From positions 10,868,001-10,932,000 of the forward strand of contig NC_133545.1 in the NCBI RefSeq assembly GCF_048773025.1: a DNA stretch of 64,000 nucleotides, given 5' to 3'. Source of the stretch: Camelus bactrianus (lineage: Eukaryota; Chordata; Mammalia; Artiodactyla; Camelidae). Within the stretch, counting starts at the first letter, position 1; each line of letters opens with the position of its first letter. Under the pieces are notes generated by a model that saw only the letters and a program-made list of their open reading frames with translations, did not search any database and was not told the origin of the DNA. The translations under genes were made by a program, and so were the position numbers. This document shows, piece by piece, positions 22,840 to 35,739 of this stretch.

Positions 22840-23395
22840 CTTATCAGGGTGAGTTTTTGCACCTCATATTATATCGCTAAGATGACCTATAACTTTGTTC
22901 ACCATTCGTTTTGACTGGTGTATATCGTTTTCCATCACATGGATGTGCTACTGTTTAGTCATTCACTTTCTTGTCAATGCATGTGTGCCTTGGTTCCATC
23001 ATGAATAGTACTGCTTAGAATGCTTTTGCATTTATGTCATCTGATGCGCATATGTCAGATGTAGTGGAGCTGCTGGCTACTGGAACAAAGGAACGATCAA
23101 CTCTGTGAGATAATGCCAAAGGGCTTCCCAGTTGTTTGCATCACTTACGCTCCCACCAGTAATCTTGTGGAACCATACCCTCTCTAACAGGTTTTATTTC
23201 TAAGCTTTTTATATTTTGCTAATCAAATGGATATAAACTTAACATATCTTTGTGTCTTGCTTCACATTTTCCTGATCACCAGTGAAGTCAAATATCTCAT
23301 GTGTTTATTGATCATAGATGATTCTTCAATTAAATATATGTTAATATCTTTCGCTTATTTTTCTTGGGTCATATAAGAGTTGTGATCAATGTATG
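22840..23395 (-). mobile_element. old L1 (L1M-type) 3' UTR, antisense
   Basis: Motifs in order: TTTTCCATCACATGGATGTG, GGTTCCATCATGAATAGTAC, GATAATGCCAAAGGGCTTCC, CACTTACGCTCCCACCAGTA, TTCACATTTTCCTGATCACC. This is the antisense pattern of an ancient L1M 3' region. No coding capacity is kept. Confidence 0.65.
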
Positions 23396-24158
23396 GTTTT
23401 TCCTGGGAAAGGATTTTTCTGAGGGCTTTACATTCAACGCTCTTCTTACTATCTTGTGGCTTCTGATAGAAATCGCTGGCTTTGTAGACAGGTCTGAAGT
23501 CTTTTATTTACTCCCTCTGCCTTCTCTTCCCTCTGACACCTTCGTTGGGCGACAGCTCAACCAACACCTTCTCTGTGAAGGTTTTTGGCATGCTCCGTAC
23601 CGAGGTGTAGAGGGTGCACCCCACCCGGCCTTAACCCATCCCTTCATCAACCACAGCACTATATATAGCACATCACTGAATTCTTTCCTGAGTCAGTATC
23701 TCTGCTTGGCTGCCTTATGATTCTGTTTATCTTGCAGGCCTGGGATGTTGACAAGACAACGCTGAATTGTCTTGGAGAGACTAGTGCCAACACTTATTAC
23801 AAAAATGCACAGTGTTTTATAGAAGTATTTTGAAATCTACCCATAGGATTATGTGTTGATTTATCTAAGAACATATGATTACCATATGGTAGAGTCAGGG
23901 GAAAAAAACCCAGGCTTTATCATTTTCAGCCCAGGGAAATTCCATGTCAGTCGGCCACTTATAGACCCAGGTCCTTTCCCATATTGCTGGTTCTCAAACA
24001 CCAAACCTTCTCCACACTCCACACCCAGATATTTTTTTCTCTGTACACGCTCACGCTCACAGATGTCTCAGTCAGAGAGCCTGTGGTTTTTCTCTCCCAC
24101 GCCCCCTTTCCACAGGGCTCCCTGCATTCGGCGGGGTCGGGGAGAGGGGCTGTTGCAA

Positions 24159-24197
24159 GATTCTTGTTTGGGTCTCTGATCCCCGCCCAGCGCTGTG
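24159..24197 (-). promoter_or_regulatory. 23-RSS of TRBV20
   Basis: Heptamer CACAGCG (24191-24197), 23-bp spacer (24168-24190), nonamer ACAAGAATC (24159-24167), directly after the V exon on the minus strand. Confidence 0.88.
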
Positions 24198-24854
24198 TCA
24201 CTAGCACTGCAGAAGTAGAGGCTGCTGTCTGCAGGGCTCACGCTCGTCACCGTCAGAGATGAAAATGTTCGGCTTGGATGGTTGATGGGAAACTTGTCCT
24301 CGGTAAAACCTTGTTCGTATGTGGCATTGGAGTCCTGGTTAGAAGTTGCTATCAGCGTGAGGCCCTGTTCCGGGAACTGACGATACCAAAACATAGTCGT
24401 GGCCTGAAAGTCCTCTGCACGGCACTGGAACGTCACAGAGGCTCCCCTCTCACGGATAGCCCTGCTCGGATGTTGAGAGACCTGAGCGCCAAGCCCAGAG
24501 CCTGCGGAAACAGAGGTCAAGGAGATGAGAGAGGCCAGCAGGGCCAGGCAGAACATCACAGCCTCGCGCCCTCACCTTTCTCCCCGCTTCCAGGGAATCC
24601 TGTTTGTTGTGTGCAATCTTCCCGTCCTACATCCTAGGATCATGATCCCCCATCTCCCCTGACTGGTGCCTTGTCGCCTTACCCTCTGCACCTCCAGACA
24701 GCATGGCTGCCCCCCACACACACACACCTTGATCAGCATCAACAACCCGGAGTCTGGCTACCGATCACCCAAGCCAGCACGTGTGCACACTCGCCCAAGC
24801 TCCTCAGATAATAAGGCTCATACCAGGCCCCAGAAGCAGCAGGAACAGCAGCAT
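24198..24854 (-). CDS. TRBV20: TRBV20 T-cell receptor beta V segment, intact
   Basis: Leader exon 24824-24854 (MLLFLLLLGPG, very short, GTATG donor) and V exon 24198-24501 after a CCGCAG acceptor. The V exon runs SGLGAQVSQHPSRAIRERG, first Cys (FQCRAEDF), QATTMFWYRQFPEQGL with the conserved Trp, IATSNQDSNATYEQGF, DKFPINHPSRTFSSLTV, and YFCSAS with the second Cys. The short leader, SQHPSR, QATTMFWYRQFP and the CSA end are diagnostic of TRBV20 (human TRBV20-1). The intron (about 320 bp) is longer than in the other segments here. Splice sites, frame and RSS are whole, so it should be functional. A strong CTCF motif lies 120-140 bp above the leader. Its place between TRBV19 and TRBV21 is as in human. 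Confidence 0.95.
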
Positions 24855-24971
24855 CTTCAGGTGCCGGCCTCGCACCACGCCTCTGAAGAAAGGTCTGACC
24901 TTGCCCCTCAATCTTCCCTTCTCCACCCCTAGGAGGATGGATGACAGCTGGCCTAACCCTGAGGGAGCTCT

Positions 24972-24993
24972 AGCCTGCCCCCTGGTGGTCATC
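24972..24993 (-). promoter_or_regulatory. strong CTCF motif upstream of TRBV20
   Basis: The minus strand reads TGACCACCAGGGGGCAGGC, a full CTCF consensus (CCACCAGGGGGCAG). It lies about 120 bp 5' of the TRBV20 leader, i.e. at its promoter. Orientation is the same as the V genes. Confidence 0.75.
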
Positions 24994-25021
24994 GTCACCA
25001 ATGCTGCAGGGTCCATCACTT

Positions 25022-25437
25022 TTTAAAAACATTTTATTTTATTGAGTTATAGTCAGTTTACAATGTTGTGTCAATTTCCAGTGTAGAGCACAATTTTTCA
25101 GTTATAAGTGAACATGCATATATTCATTGTCACATGCTTTTTCACCGTGAGCTACCACAAGATCTTGTATACATTTCCCTGTGCTGTACAGTATAAACTC
25201 GTTTATCTGTTCTAAGTATACACCTGTCAGTATCTGCAAGTTTTGAACTCCCAGTCTGTCCCTTCCCACCCCTTTCCCCTGGCAACAAGTTTGTATTCTA
25301 TGTCTATGAGTTGCTTTCTCTTTTGTATTTCTTCATTTGTCTTTCTTTACTTTTCTTTTTTTTAAGATTCCACAATGAGCGATCTCATATGGTATTTTTC
25401 TTTCTCTTTCTGGCTTACTTCACTTAGAATGACCCAT
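25022..25437 (-). mobile_element. L1 3' UTR fragment
   Basis: T-rich start then TTGAGTTATAGTCAGTTTAC, TTGTGTCAATTTCCAGTGTA, ATTTCCCTGTGCTGTACAGT and TGGCTTACTTCACTTAGAAT. This is the young-looking cetartiodactyl L1 3' end on the minus strand. It sits just 5' of TRBV20. Confidence 0.85.
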
Positions 25438-25439
25438 CA

Positions 25440-27120
25440 CTCTTTCAAAGAACCATACCAGCATTGCTGGAAGGGTCTCAGATGTTCTAATTTGACTCCT
25501 AATTTTAAGGAACATAAACGGAGGCCTAGATCATTGAAGTGACTGAAACAACTTTCCTAGCCTTCTGTAAGGACGAGGGCGTGTTTGTGTATATTAAATG
25601 ATACCATAGGTAATTCTTGCCTTCCGTAACATATCCTCAAATAACAATCGTGAGTTGTCTTGGCTAATCACTAGAACTAAGGTGAGCATAGGAAATCTCA
25701 GGCTAGAAGCTCAGTGTTCCTTCACACTGATAAGGACACTTCCTCATCTTCTCAATGAAATATTTATTTCATGACTATCTTACGCCAATGCCCTGGTAAA
25801 GTAAAGCATTTTAGTTCCATCTCATTTCCAACAACTTTCTTACTATTTCAGAGAACCCTGCTGCAGGGGGCGGCGGGGGGGGGGCTTGGAGTCCTCCTCC
25901 TACCATATTTCAGTGTTTTAGATCCTATTCAGTGGTGAGTGTCTCTTTCCCGCTTCTGTTTCTCAGCATTTCGGTCTTTGTATAAATATATGGGAGAATA
26001 CGTGGGAGAAGAAAGCCAGAGCTAATGCGAGGTTCAGAAGGGAATACAAGCAAAATGCCTGGAGCCAAGGCTTATATGTAATGGTCAGGGGCTCCCTCCA
26101 TTTCCCCAGAAATTGCTGGTCCCAAGAGACATAGGGCCACACCAAAGATACTGGGGCTCGTGGATGCCTAAAAGAATTATTTTAAAATACACTAGTCCAG
26201 CATTTTCTTCTGTATGCAGTTTGAATAATATAGACTGTCTGTCATTCATTGCTAGAAACAGAATTATACGATCAAATAAATATTTGTGAAAAAATGAAGT
26301 CCCAAGAACTAACAATACTTGTCTTCCAATTCGATGGGTGGCAGACCGCAGAGGGAGAAAATATACAGAAGACACTGAGACCGTTTGCAAAATAAAACTG
26401 ACCACCTGTCAGCTGATTAGTCATGCAAATATGTCTCTCAACTCTTTTCCAAGTGCCAAGCGTACAGTTACATGAGTCTCCTCGGTGTTTCTCTGCACAC
26501 ATCCAAGGAAGGTCCACCGGAACTAGAAACCCAATGTTGTTTAATAACGTTGTTGCTCCACTCATTTTTCCAAATGTTCTCCTACTGCCATATTCCAGGG
26601 TGGGGGCTGTGATCATCTATTCCTGATTTTTATCTCCTGATTCTCTCCTGCCGTGGTTCCCTAAGCCCGTGTCAGTCTGTCCGTGCTTGTCCATCTCGTG
26701 AAATCCTGCTCACCGTGTGAGTTTCATCTCACATCCTGCCTTTTCTTTGAAGCCCTTCCTGATGTCACCAGACAGAACTGGCCGTGCTATTTCGCACACT
26801 CCACTCACACCTCTGATGCATGCAGACAGTATATGATACTTGGTAACAGTGTGTTTCTACACGTTTCTCTCCCTGCTGGGCTTTTATTAATTTTCCGAAG
26901 GAACGGACCATTTTGTGTTCATTTTTGTTTTCCACGATTTGGTAAAAAAGAGCTGGATTGTAAAATTAACCTCTCCTCTCTCCCTCTTTCTGATGTAGAC
27001 AGATTTAGACACGTAATTTAAAAATCAGCTTGGTGGTTCTCCGAGGCATCGTGCCATTGCACAAAGCGTGTTGATGCAGCCGCTGCTTTGGATGCCTGGT
27101 TGAGGAGGAAGAAAGCGTTC
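25440..27120. other. intergenic between TRBV20 and TRBV19
   Basis: Apart from a leader-exon-like relic at 26116-26161, I see no V exon or RSS. A G-rich run is present near 25863-25885. The open frames lack family motifs. Confidence 0.5.
26116..26161 (-). pseudogene. leader-exon-like TRBV relic
   Basis: The minus strand reads AGCCCCAGTATCTTTGGTGT followed by GGCCCTATGTCTCTTGGGAC, close to the usual TRBV leader exon (compare GGCCCTTTGTCTCCTTGGAG in TRBV15). The start codon is ACG and the donor GT is absent. No V exon is recognisable at lower coordinates. It may be the remains of a lost V segment between TRBV20 and TRBV19, or chance similarity. Confidence 0.35.
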
Positions 27121-27144
27121 TGATCAGGGGATCAAAAACAGAAA

Positions 27145-27167
27145 AGCCCCGCCACCTGGTGGGGACG
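27145..27167 (-). promoter_or_regulatory. CTCF motif downstream of TRBV19 RSS
   Basis: The minus strand reads CCCCACCAGGTGGCGGGGC, matching CCACCAGGTGGCG. It lies 15-35 bp beyond the nonamer of TRBV19. Same orientation as the V genes. Confidence 0.65.
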
Positions 27168-27181
27168 CAGGGCTTGGGACA

Positions 27182-27220
27182 CATTTATGTGCAAAGAGGA
27201 GGTGGCTTTGCTTCACTGTG
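27182..27220 (-). promoter_or_regulatory. 23-RSS of TRBV19
   Basis: Heptamer CACAGTG (27214-27220), 23-bp spacer, nonamer ACATAAATG (27182-27190). Confidence 0.9.
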
Positions 27221-27699
27221 TCTATACTGCTGGCACAGAGATAAAGAGCCGTCTGGTTCTTCTGTGTCAACGTCACAGTGAGAGGAAAGAGCGGCTTCTT
27301 CTCCCGAGAGGCACCGTAGCCTTCGGCCATGTCTCCTTTCTGAACATCCTTTGCAGACAGTGAGAAGTAGATTAGTCTCGGCCTTTGTCCTGGGTCCTGT
27401 CGGTACCAGTACATGGTGTCATAATTAAAATCCTGTTCACATTCCAGGGTCACATCTCGTCCTTCCTCTTTGAGCACGTATTTTGGGGTCTGTGTGATTC
27501 CACCATCCACGGTGCCTGTGGAAGAAAGGGAGTCGCTCTGGAAACAAGGCCCCGGAGGGCGTCTCAGGGCTGCTGCTGTCGGGGAGAGGCTTAGATCTGG
27601 AGCTCAGCACCTTATGGTGCAGGAATTTGCCCCCTGAAGCCACGACTCACCTGCTCCGAGGAGACAGAGGGCCACCCAATAGATCACCGAGCTGCCCAT
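27221..27699 (-). CDS. TRBV19: TRBV19 T-cell receptor beta V segment, intact
   Basis: Leader exon 27651-27699 ([21 protein letters not shown] donor); V exon 27221-27515 after a CCACAG acceptor. The V exon shows [19 protein letters not shown], first Cys (VTLECEQDF), [19 protein letters not shown] with the conserved Trp, [36 protein letters not shown] and the end CASSI. DGGITQ, QKGD-AEGY-SREKK and CASSI are diagnostic of TRBV19. Splicing, frame and RSS are all whole, so it should be functional. A CCAAT-type box (GCCAATCAGAG, minus strand, near 27975) lies about 275 bp upstream. It flanks the provirus on one side and TRBV20 on the other. Confidence 0.95.
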
Positions 27700-28089
27700 A
27701 GTGGGAAGGGCGTCTCCCTCCAGCTCCAAGCCCAGACAAATGAGGAAAGGAACTTAGCCCTGGGGCTCCCCCTTGGCTTAATGTGCAGAATTTGTCACAC
27801 GGCTAGAATGGACACTTGGATAGGATCCTGGAGATATTCCAGACCGTCTCCCCGGTTTGGCAGATGAGGAGATTGAGAACGGAGCTCTCAATCACTGGCA
27901 CCACCACCTTGTGTCTTCCTTCCCCAGACTCTGCACTTTGGCCTGATTGTCGGCGCTGCCACATTCCAGGCCCGAGCTTCACTCTGATTGGCTCACGGGT
28001 TCACCTTCCTCGTCATGGTAACTTTTGCTCACAGGAGGACGAGCACACAGATGCTCTTGTCACACAAGAACGGAGAGTATGTTTAACCC

Positions 28090-28680
28090 CCTCGCTGCCA
28101 GGTACTGCTCCAGGCCTGCAGCGGAGGAGGAAGAGGACTACCACCGCCTGGAAACCGCCCCCGTTCCTCAGCCTACGCGTTTTATTGCTTTAGCTCGGCA
28201 CGTCAAGGGTTGAACATTAGAGAAACGTTGATTGTGCCAAATAGTTGACTAAGTCCCTCAGGAAAGACCCCGTGGTCCCAAGTGGCTATTACCTGTTGTA
28301 GATGAGTTTGCTGTCAGCCTAGAAACCTTAGAATAAGCAGGGATGAGAATGATCAAGTGAAACTAACTGCTAACAACTGGAAGTTTTGCAGGAGCCCTGG
28401 GATAGCAAGCAGAAAACAAAGACATGCTATGCTTTCCTTGAGGGCCAGGTGGCTCCGAGCAGCCCGCAACCCGCCTTCGCCGTTTAGTCTGAAACCCCCC
28501 TCGTCCCACTTCTTCCTTGGAATAAAAGCAGCCTGAATCCTACCCCGCATTAAGGTGGTTCTTTAGGACGTTAGCCCGCCATCTTCTCAGCGTGCTGGCT
28601 TTCTGAATAAAGTTGCTCTTCTTTGCCCCGACACCTCTCTTGACTTACTGGCCTGTGGAGCAGCGAGTGGTAAGAGCCTG
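28090..28680 (+). repeat. 5' LTR of the provirus
   Basis: Pairs with 35740-36335 through CAGCCTAGAAACCTT, TTTTGCAGGAGCCCTG, GAAGGCCAGGTGGCTCC-like and TCTGAATAAAGTTGCT, the last being the polyadenylation region. The start is approximate because the outermost part has diverged. Confidence 0.8.
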
Positions 28681-31600
28681 ACTCATTAACAAAAGTTGAC
28701 AAGCCAGCCAGGAGTCTTGCTGCTCGAGGCCAGCTGGCCCCGGCTGGGAAATCGTGCTGGGCAAGCCCCCAGCAGCTTCCAGGACCTCTTGTGCTGCAGG
28801 TCCTCCTTCAAAAGTCCTTGGAGCAGGGGCTGGCCCCCCCGGTGCTCAGCAGTTGAAGCAAAGACTTGTCATTTGGGAGTCGAAGGACTGAATGCAGAAA
28901 GGTAAGTTGCTTCCACGTACACAGCCAGAAACTCCCCTCCCCTGCACTCCGGGCTTTTCCTTTTTCCTCGCCAGAATAAGCCCCACTGGTTTTGCATTTG
29001 TGTGTGGGGGGGTACCCTGTCGGACTCTGCCCAATCTGGTTTGTTTGTTTCTTTGGATGCTAGCATGTGGTTTGCGGGGGCACTGTTTTGTTTTTCTTGA
29101 CTTTGTTTTTAAAAGATGGGGAACGTCTGATCTGTCCCTAAGGAAAGCCCTCTAGGTCGCTTTTTGGAAAAATGTGCTGATTATAGCTATGAACCTAAAG
29201 ACTAAGGAACAGATGGTATTTTACCGTAACAATGTGTGGCCACATTATTCATTGGGATCTGAAGAATGGTGGCCTCTGAAAGGTTCTCTGAATTATGATA
29301 CAATCTTACAATTAGAGTTATTCTGTGAAAGAGTAGGGGGAAAGATAAAATTCCCTACGTGCAAGCATTTATGTTGTAACATCAGGATGAGAAAAAGACA
29401 GTTGCCATCTTATGGTAGAAAGATCCGAAAAGAAACCCAAGAAAATCTCTTCTACAGCAGGGCAGGGAAAAGAGCAAGAGTGAGGATATGTCGCTGCAAA
29501 CCTTACATCCCCCTCGGGCCGTGCCAGCTGTCCCTGCAGCTGCTCCCACCACCCCTGTGCAACTGACATCCATCCCTTCCATCGCCTCTTGTCCCTGAAG
29601 CCCAACCCCCGACACTGAGGCATGGGAAGTGGCAGGATTGGCTCCCCCCTCCTTATGGGCATCAATCAGAAAATCCTGCATTATTTCCTGGAGCAAAGGG
29701 ACCTGGTCTCCAGTCATCATCTAAGACCCATCAGGGCACTCAGTTCAGACCGGAAGCCACCTTTGGGGCAGGGCAATTTCCCATTACCCTGTAGAAAGCC
29801 TCAATAAGAACAGCCAGTCAGCTGGGTTTTGTGAAGCACAGTCCATTTCCAACCTTTGATTTATTTAACTGGAAGGACCGTGAACTTCTTATAGAAAATA
29901 CCCTTTCCAAAGGACAGAATTGTTATTTTCGTTTTCGCTACCCACCACCCTTCATGGGCAGGCATTCATAGTCTCAGTATGATGCTTACTGGCAATGAGA
30001 TGATGGTCACCTACAAGGCTAGAGGTAGCGCACGAGCGCCACCGAGTGGATCCAAACGGCACACCTGAAGCCTGCTTGGCAGGACCCACTGTTGAACCAC
30101 ACTGGACCCTAATGAAGGGATGCCCCACGCACTACTGTAAGTCCATCCTGGCAGGACTCTGGGAAGGGGTACCCAGCCAAAAGTGCCTAAAAAATTTCAA
30201 GAGATTCAGCAATAAACAAGTGAAGACCCCTCCGAGTTTCGGGGAAAATTTACCAGGCGTTACACTAAGCAGACCCTGAGGCCCCAAACACTAGAATGGT
30301 AAACATGGATTTATCGGACAAAGTGCTCCAGATATCAGGAGAAAGTGACAGAAACTGGATGGTGCCTTTGGAATCAATCCTTCTGGGTTGGTGGATATTG
30401 CTCTTAAGATATTCAACAGCAGAGAACAGAAGCAGAAAACATAAGGTAAAAAAAAAAAAAGAGCCGCTTTTCTGACTGCAGCATTGGATTCCCAAAAAGA
30501 AAGGTAAGTTCCCCCTAGGCAAGGAAAGGTGCACTGACTGTAGAGAGGAGGAACCTTGGAAAAGGGAATGTCCCAGACGAAAGAAAAGAGGGCTGAGGAG
30601 GAGAAAAGGGTAGTGAGGGAGGAACGCTTGGATCATAAATGAGGGAACCCAGGGCCTCTCCAGGATGCGCAGCACCCAATTCAAATATCCCCACTGGAGC
30701 CCCAGGCACAACTGACAGTGGGGAGCAAACTGATTGACCTTCTAGCAGACGTGGGTGAAACCCATTTCATGCTAAATACCAAAATGGTACACAGAACATC
30801 CCAGTCCACCCCCATCACTGGGGTATCTGGAGAAGCACAGAGCCAATCATTTTTACAACCATTGCAATGTTAATTAAGAGACCTGACATTTAAACACAGT
30901 TTCTTGTATACGTCTGAACGCCCTAGTCCCCTCTTGGTTCGAGATCTCCTTTGTAAAGCTAAATGCACAAGTGACACTTTCACCAGGACAACTTGATATA
31001 CGGGTCCTGCCAGAACACATTTTAAACCTACAGATGGCTCTCCCAGAAAAGGAGACAGACTTCTTTGCCTTGAGGTCTGCAAAAAGGTAAGACCAGAAGT
31101 GTGGGCTGACGGTACCTCAGGAAAGGTTGAAAACTCAAAGCCAACACAAATCCCATTGAGAAAGGACGCTGGGACTCCTAGCCTAAGCTATCCTCTGAAA
31201 CACGAAAAGGAAATCTAGCTAATTCTTGAGAGATTTTTTAAAATGGGACTCATCAGATCTTGCAAGTCCCCATACAACACCCCCATCCTCCCGGTTAAAA
31301 GGCCAAATGCAGCAGGGTATCTCTTTGTTCAAGACTTGAGGGCCATTCATGATTTAGTCCAAGACCTGCACCCTGTGATACAGCCTGCTCACAACTATTC
31401 TGGGAGAATGCAGCTGGCTCTCAGTTTGGGGACTGAAAGATGATTTTTTTTTTTTTTTCTGCATCTCTACTGCAGAAGAGTTACAGTAGCTTTTTGCCTC
31501 TGAATGGCAGGCCCCAGAAACACCGGTAACGCAACAGTGTGGCTGGATAGTCTCAGGGTTTCAAAATTCTCCTTAGTTTGGAGCAGTGCGGGCTAAGGAC

Positions 31601-34600
31601 CTCCGGAGCTTGACAGTAGACGAAGGGCTCTTGCTCTGATGGGCGGATGACGTGCTGCTAGTGAGCGCCACGCATGAAAAGCGTCTACAGAATAGCATTA
31701 AAACTCTCAACTGTTCGGCTGAATGTGGATGGAAAGTCTCTTCGAAAAAGGCCCAGGTTTGTCAAGCAGCAGGTCACTTATCAGAGTTTAGCTCTCTCCC
31801 AGAGACAACAAGGTCTTTTGCCTGACAGAAAACAGGCGACTGCAGACTTAGGCGTACCCGAGGCCGCAGACAACGGAGGGGTTTTTTTTTTTTTAAGGAA
31901 TGGCAGGATTCAGGATCTAAATCCAACAGAATTAGAAGCTCATACTAAAGTCCCTCTACCAGGCTCTAAAAGAGTGCCAAACAGCCTTTGAAACCATAAA
32001 AAAGTTCATCTCAGCCCCAGCTTTGAGGCTACCAGATTTGAAAAACCCTTTCAAATTATACATCCATGAAAAACAGGGCGTAAGTCTTGGGGTATTAACT
32101 CAATCTCTGGGACGCATCCTGCGACCTGTCGCCTACTTCTCAAAACAACTAGATCAGACAGTTAAAGGAGGGTCCTCTTGCCTTTGGCTGCCACTCGTGG
32201 CATACTTCAGGAATCCAGGAATTAACCCCTGGGACAACTCACCACAGTGTCTGTCCCTCACCATGTCCTTTCTTTACTAGAACAAAAGAAGGGCTATTGG
32301 CTGACTTCTGCGAGAATGGAAAGTATCAAGCCACTCTCCCAGACTATCCCAGTGTAAGACTGCAGGTCACTTTGGCTCTAAATCCAGCCACATTGCCCCA
32401 ACGAATGCTGCATGATCCCCAGAGCATGGCTGACTGCCTGCCTGTCATCGAGCTACTGCATACTTCAGCAGACCAGGCCTAACAGATGAACCCTGGCTGA
32501 GCTGAATTTTGGAACTGGTCATCAGTGGGAGGAGGTTCACGGATCAAGGAAGTCAACACACTGGGTATGTGGGGGTAACTTAGAAGAAATTGAGGCCCTG
32601 CCCTCGGGGAACTCAGCTCAGAAGGCAGACATCATTGCTCCGACAAGGACCCTCCTACTCACCAAAGGGAAGAGAGCAAATATATAGACAGGCTTGTGAT
32701 GGATTCTCTGCAGTACGTGCTCCCAAGGCAGTCTGGAAAAGAGAGGGGCCTCTTTCCCTCAAATAATAAAGACCATGAAACATGCTTCTGAAATCCCGTC
32801 ACTGCTAGAAGTGGACCACAAGCACTCACAAGTGGCCATAAACATTACCCGGGCCAAAGAGGTGAGACTCATAAAAAACGCAGTCAGTTAGCTAACCAAG
32901 CGGCAAAGAAGGTGGCAGAGGAAGGTGACCACCAAGCCATGATGAGTCCGCTGCTCCCGCAAACTGGTTTGTCAAAATATCAGCCAGAACATTCAGAAGG
33001 GCCAAAGAAAGGGCCAAAGGGTGGGGTCTCACTTTTGATCACACCTCGCCCGGCTGGAAATGTCACGCACAAGAATTGTTTTGATCCCTGACGCCCCTTT
33101 GAACACCGCGTTAACGACACTTTGCTGACGGTGCCCATCGCGGGAGGGAGGCCACCTCACAATGGACTCAGAGTGTATCAGAGGGCCTAACCTGCAAGAG
33201 ACCATCCAGCAACTCAGTCAGAACTGCACGATCCGATCTAAAAATAACCTGAAGACTGCCACTAGACGCCCCGCAGATGGGAGCTGAACACAGTGCCCCG
33301 CTGAGGACTGACGCATAGACTTCAGTGAAATGCCCTGAGCCACAGTAAACTTTATACTTGTTAGTGTTTATGGATACTTTTTCGGGATGAGTGGAGGCAT
33401 ATCCCACCAGGGCAGAAAATGTCTCTGAAGCAAAGTCCTCCTTACAGAAATCATCCCCCAATCGGACTGCCGAGCCCCCTTCCAAGTGACAACGGATCTG
33501 CTTGTCTCCAGCATAACCCAACAAGTGTCTAAAGCATTGCGTGTTGACTGGAAACTTAATTCACCTGGGAGACCACAATCAACAGGGAAAATAGAAAAGA
33601 AGTCATCCATGAAAAGAGCATTGCTAAAAAAAGTCAAGAGACTAGTTTCGCGTGGGATGAGACCTTGCCAATTGCCCTGCTAAGGATCAGAGTGGCTCCC
33701 AGGAACAAACTTAAGCCCCTTTGAAATTTTGGACGGCAGGCCATTCCAGGTGTCTGCCCAGGCGGGGAAATCATTGATGCTTTAAAGGACCTAGCTGGTG
33801 CTAACTATGTCAAATCGATGGCCACTATACTAACTTCTGTTTATACGTTTTGCTTCCAACAGGTCTGTCTCTCCAACTGAAGTCACCCTGCACCCTTTTC
33901 AACTAACCCAGGCACCTCATCCTCCTTAAAAGCTGGAAAAAGCAAGGACCCAACCATCCACTGGCTGTGAAGTGGACCGGAGGGGGCCGTATGAGGGCTT
34001 GCTGACCGCACAGTCATCAGTTAAGCAGCTGGGGTTAAGCTGTGGCTTCGCCACACCTGTTAAAGGCAGCATCCACAGCAGAGGGCCAAGGGGCGCCCTC
34101 TAGGGTGGAGGAAACTAACAGGCAGTGGACTGGAGAGCTTCTGAATGATTTAAAGTTTCTCTTCAAAAAAAACAAACAAAAAAAGGTACATAAGGAAAGC
34201 ATGTTATTCTCTAAGTGTTTTGACTATCCTCCTGGGAACTTCCTCCTTTCCCTCAGCTTGGAAAGATACTTTTTAGAATTTCCTGCATCAGTAGCCTCTT
34301 CTGCTAATCCATCTCACAGCTGGATATGGCATCCCAAATCACATTCTGTTTGTCATCATGGGAACCCCCTAGTTTACCCCATTTATGATTTTTCCAGTAT
34401 CTCCCTGTGTTGGTCTAGAAATCCCCAGACCACCCGAAGAAAAGTCTATTGGGTCTGGTGGATACATCTAATAAATGATGCTGTGAAACCACCGTGTTTT
34501 TATTTAGTGACTCTCTTTTCCTTATTTCATTAAAGATGCTTTTGAGTATGTAGAATGTGAGGAGGATTTCCGCTTTCAGCGAGGTATAAAGGGAGAAAGT

Positions 34601-35089
34601 ACATTACTGATCTGCGCTAATCACGCTGATCCCTGGTTTAGAGACAGCCGTGTAGATATTCTCTTCCACGGTTTTGTAGCCTGTGCCCCAGAAGGACACA
34701 GATGTGTGTGTTGTCAGGAAAATATGCCACGGGCACATGACTGCGTAGGGAATAGAGCAGACAGGAGCTGCTGTCCATTAGAGGTTCTTGCTATGCGTTA
34801 GGTTATATGCTTGCTGAGCAGGGAGGGGGCCTCTTGGTAGCAAACTCCACATGGTGCACCTGTGTGAGTTCTTTCTCTGATGTAGAACTCACATTGGCAG
34901 AATTCGACAGGAGTTTGGCTACAATAGCCTTCAGACCATCAAAATGGGTCTCAACAGGCAGACTGGTTTTCTGCATTGTTTTCCTGGGTCCCACAAAGGG
35001 TCCAGTCAATGTTTTTGGGTATTTTAAGCTTGGCCTGTCCCTCTTACTAATTGTTATTCTTGTCTAACTCCTACTCAGTGTTGTCATTA

Positions 35090-35640
35090 AGTGCGGGTAT
35101 GTCGTTCAAAAACCACAGATCACAGTGCAAACGTGACAACGATGTTTGACAGAGACTAGGCAGGCTCACTGACCCTGGACAGTTAACAAGGGGAAAGAAG
35201 TGCCCCGCTGATGAGGAACAGGAGATTTCTCTCATCTCACAACAGGCTCCTTAGATCCCAAAGACATTCCCCAATATCCCCTCCTTTGTTCCCGCCTAAG
35301 TTTCTGCTAATTGCCTTTTGTTTCAGGGCTGAGCTGAGGGAGGATGGAGACTAGCAGAATGTAACTGCCACCACCAGGATGAAGACATGGTGAAGGACCT
35401 TGTAATAAACGACCCCGCAGCCCGGCCGGGAGCTGGAGCTGTCCTGACCGGGTACTTGGCAGACGGCTCCCGACTCGAGTGTTTCGTTTTTTCCCCTCTC
35501 CAAGCAATAAAAGCAGGTGTTTTTCACTTTGTCTTTCTGCCTCATTTGAAAATTCTTTCTCACTCTGCGGGCAAGAACCCACATATTTGGGAAGCAGCCT
35601 TGTCTACCCATTTGGTGGGGCCCCTCTATCTGCAAACACC
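35090..35640 (+). repeat. nested LTR-like segment of a different family
   Basis: This block precedes the 3' LTR and has its own polyadenylation-type region (CAAGCAATAAAAGCAGG near 35500), followed by a GCGGGCAAGAACCCACATAT stretch, which is LTR-like. It has no match in the 5' LTR. It looks like a solitary LTR of another element inserted near the provirus 3' end. Family not identified. Confidence 0.45.
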
Positions 35641-35739
35641 AGACACAAAGAACACTTTCAATTTCAGGTTGATCAATTCCACTCCACAGTCACCCCTTCC
35701 TCCACCCCATTCAGCTCAAAGTAGCCAGAGTGGCTGTTG

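Noticed and set aside
34085-34110. CTCF-like CCCTAGAGGGCGCC on the minus strand inside the provirus
   Set aside because: It lacks the conserved CCA part of the core, so the match is too weak to list.
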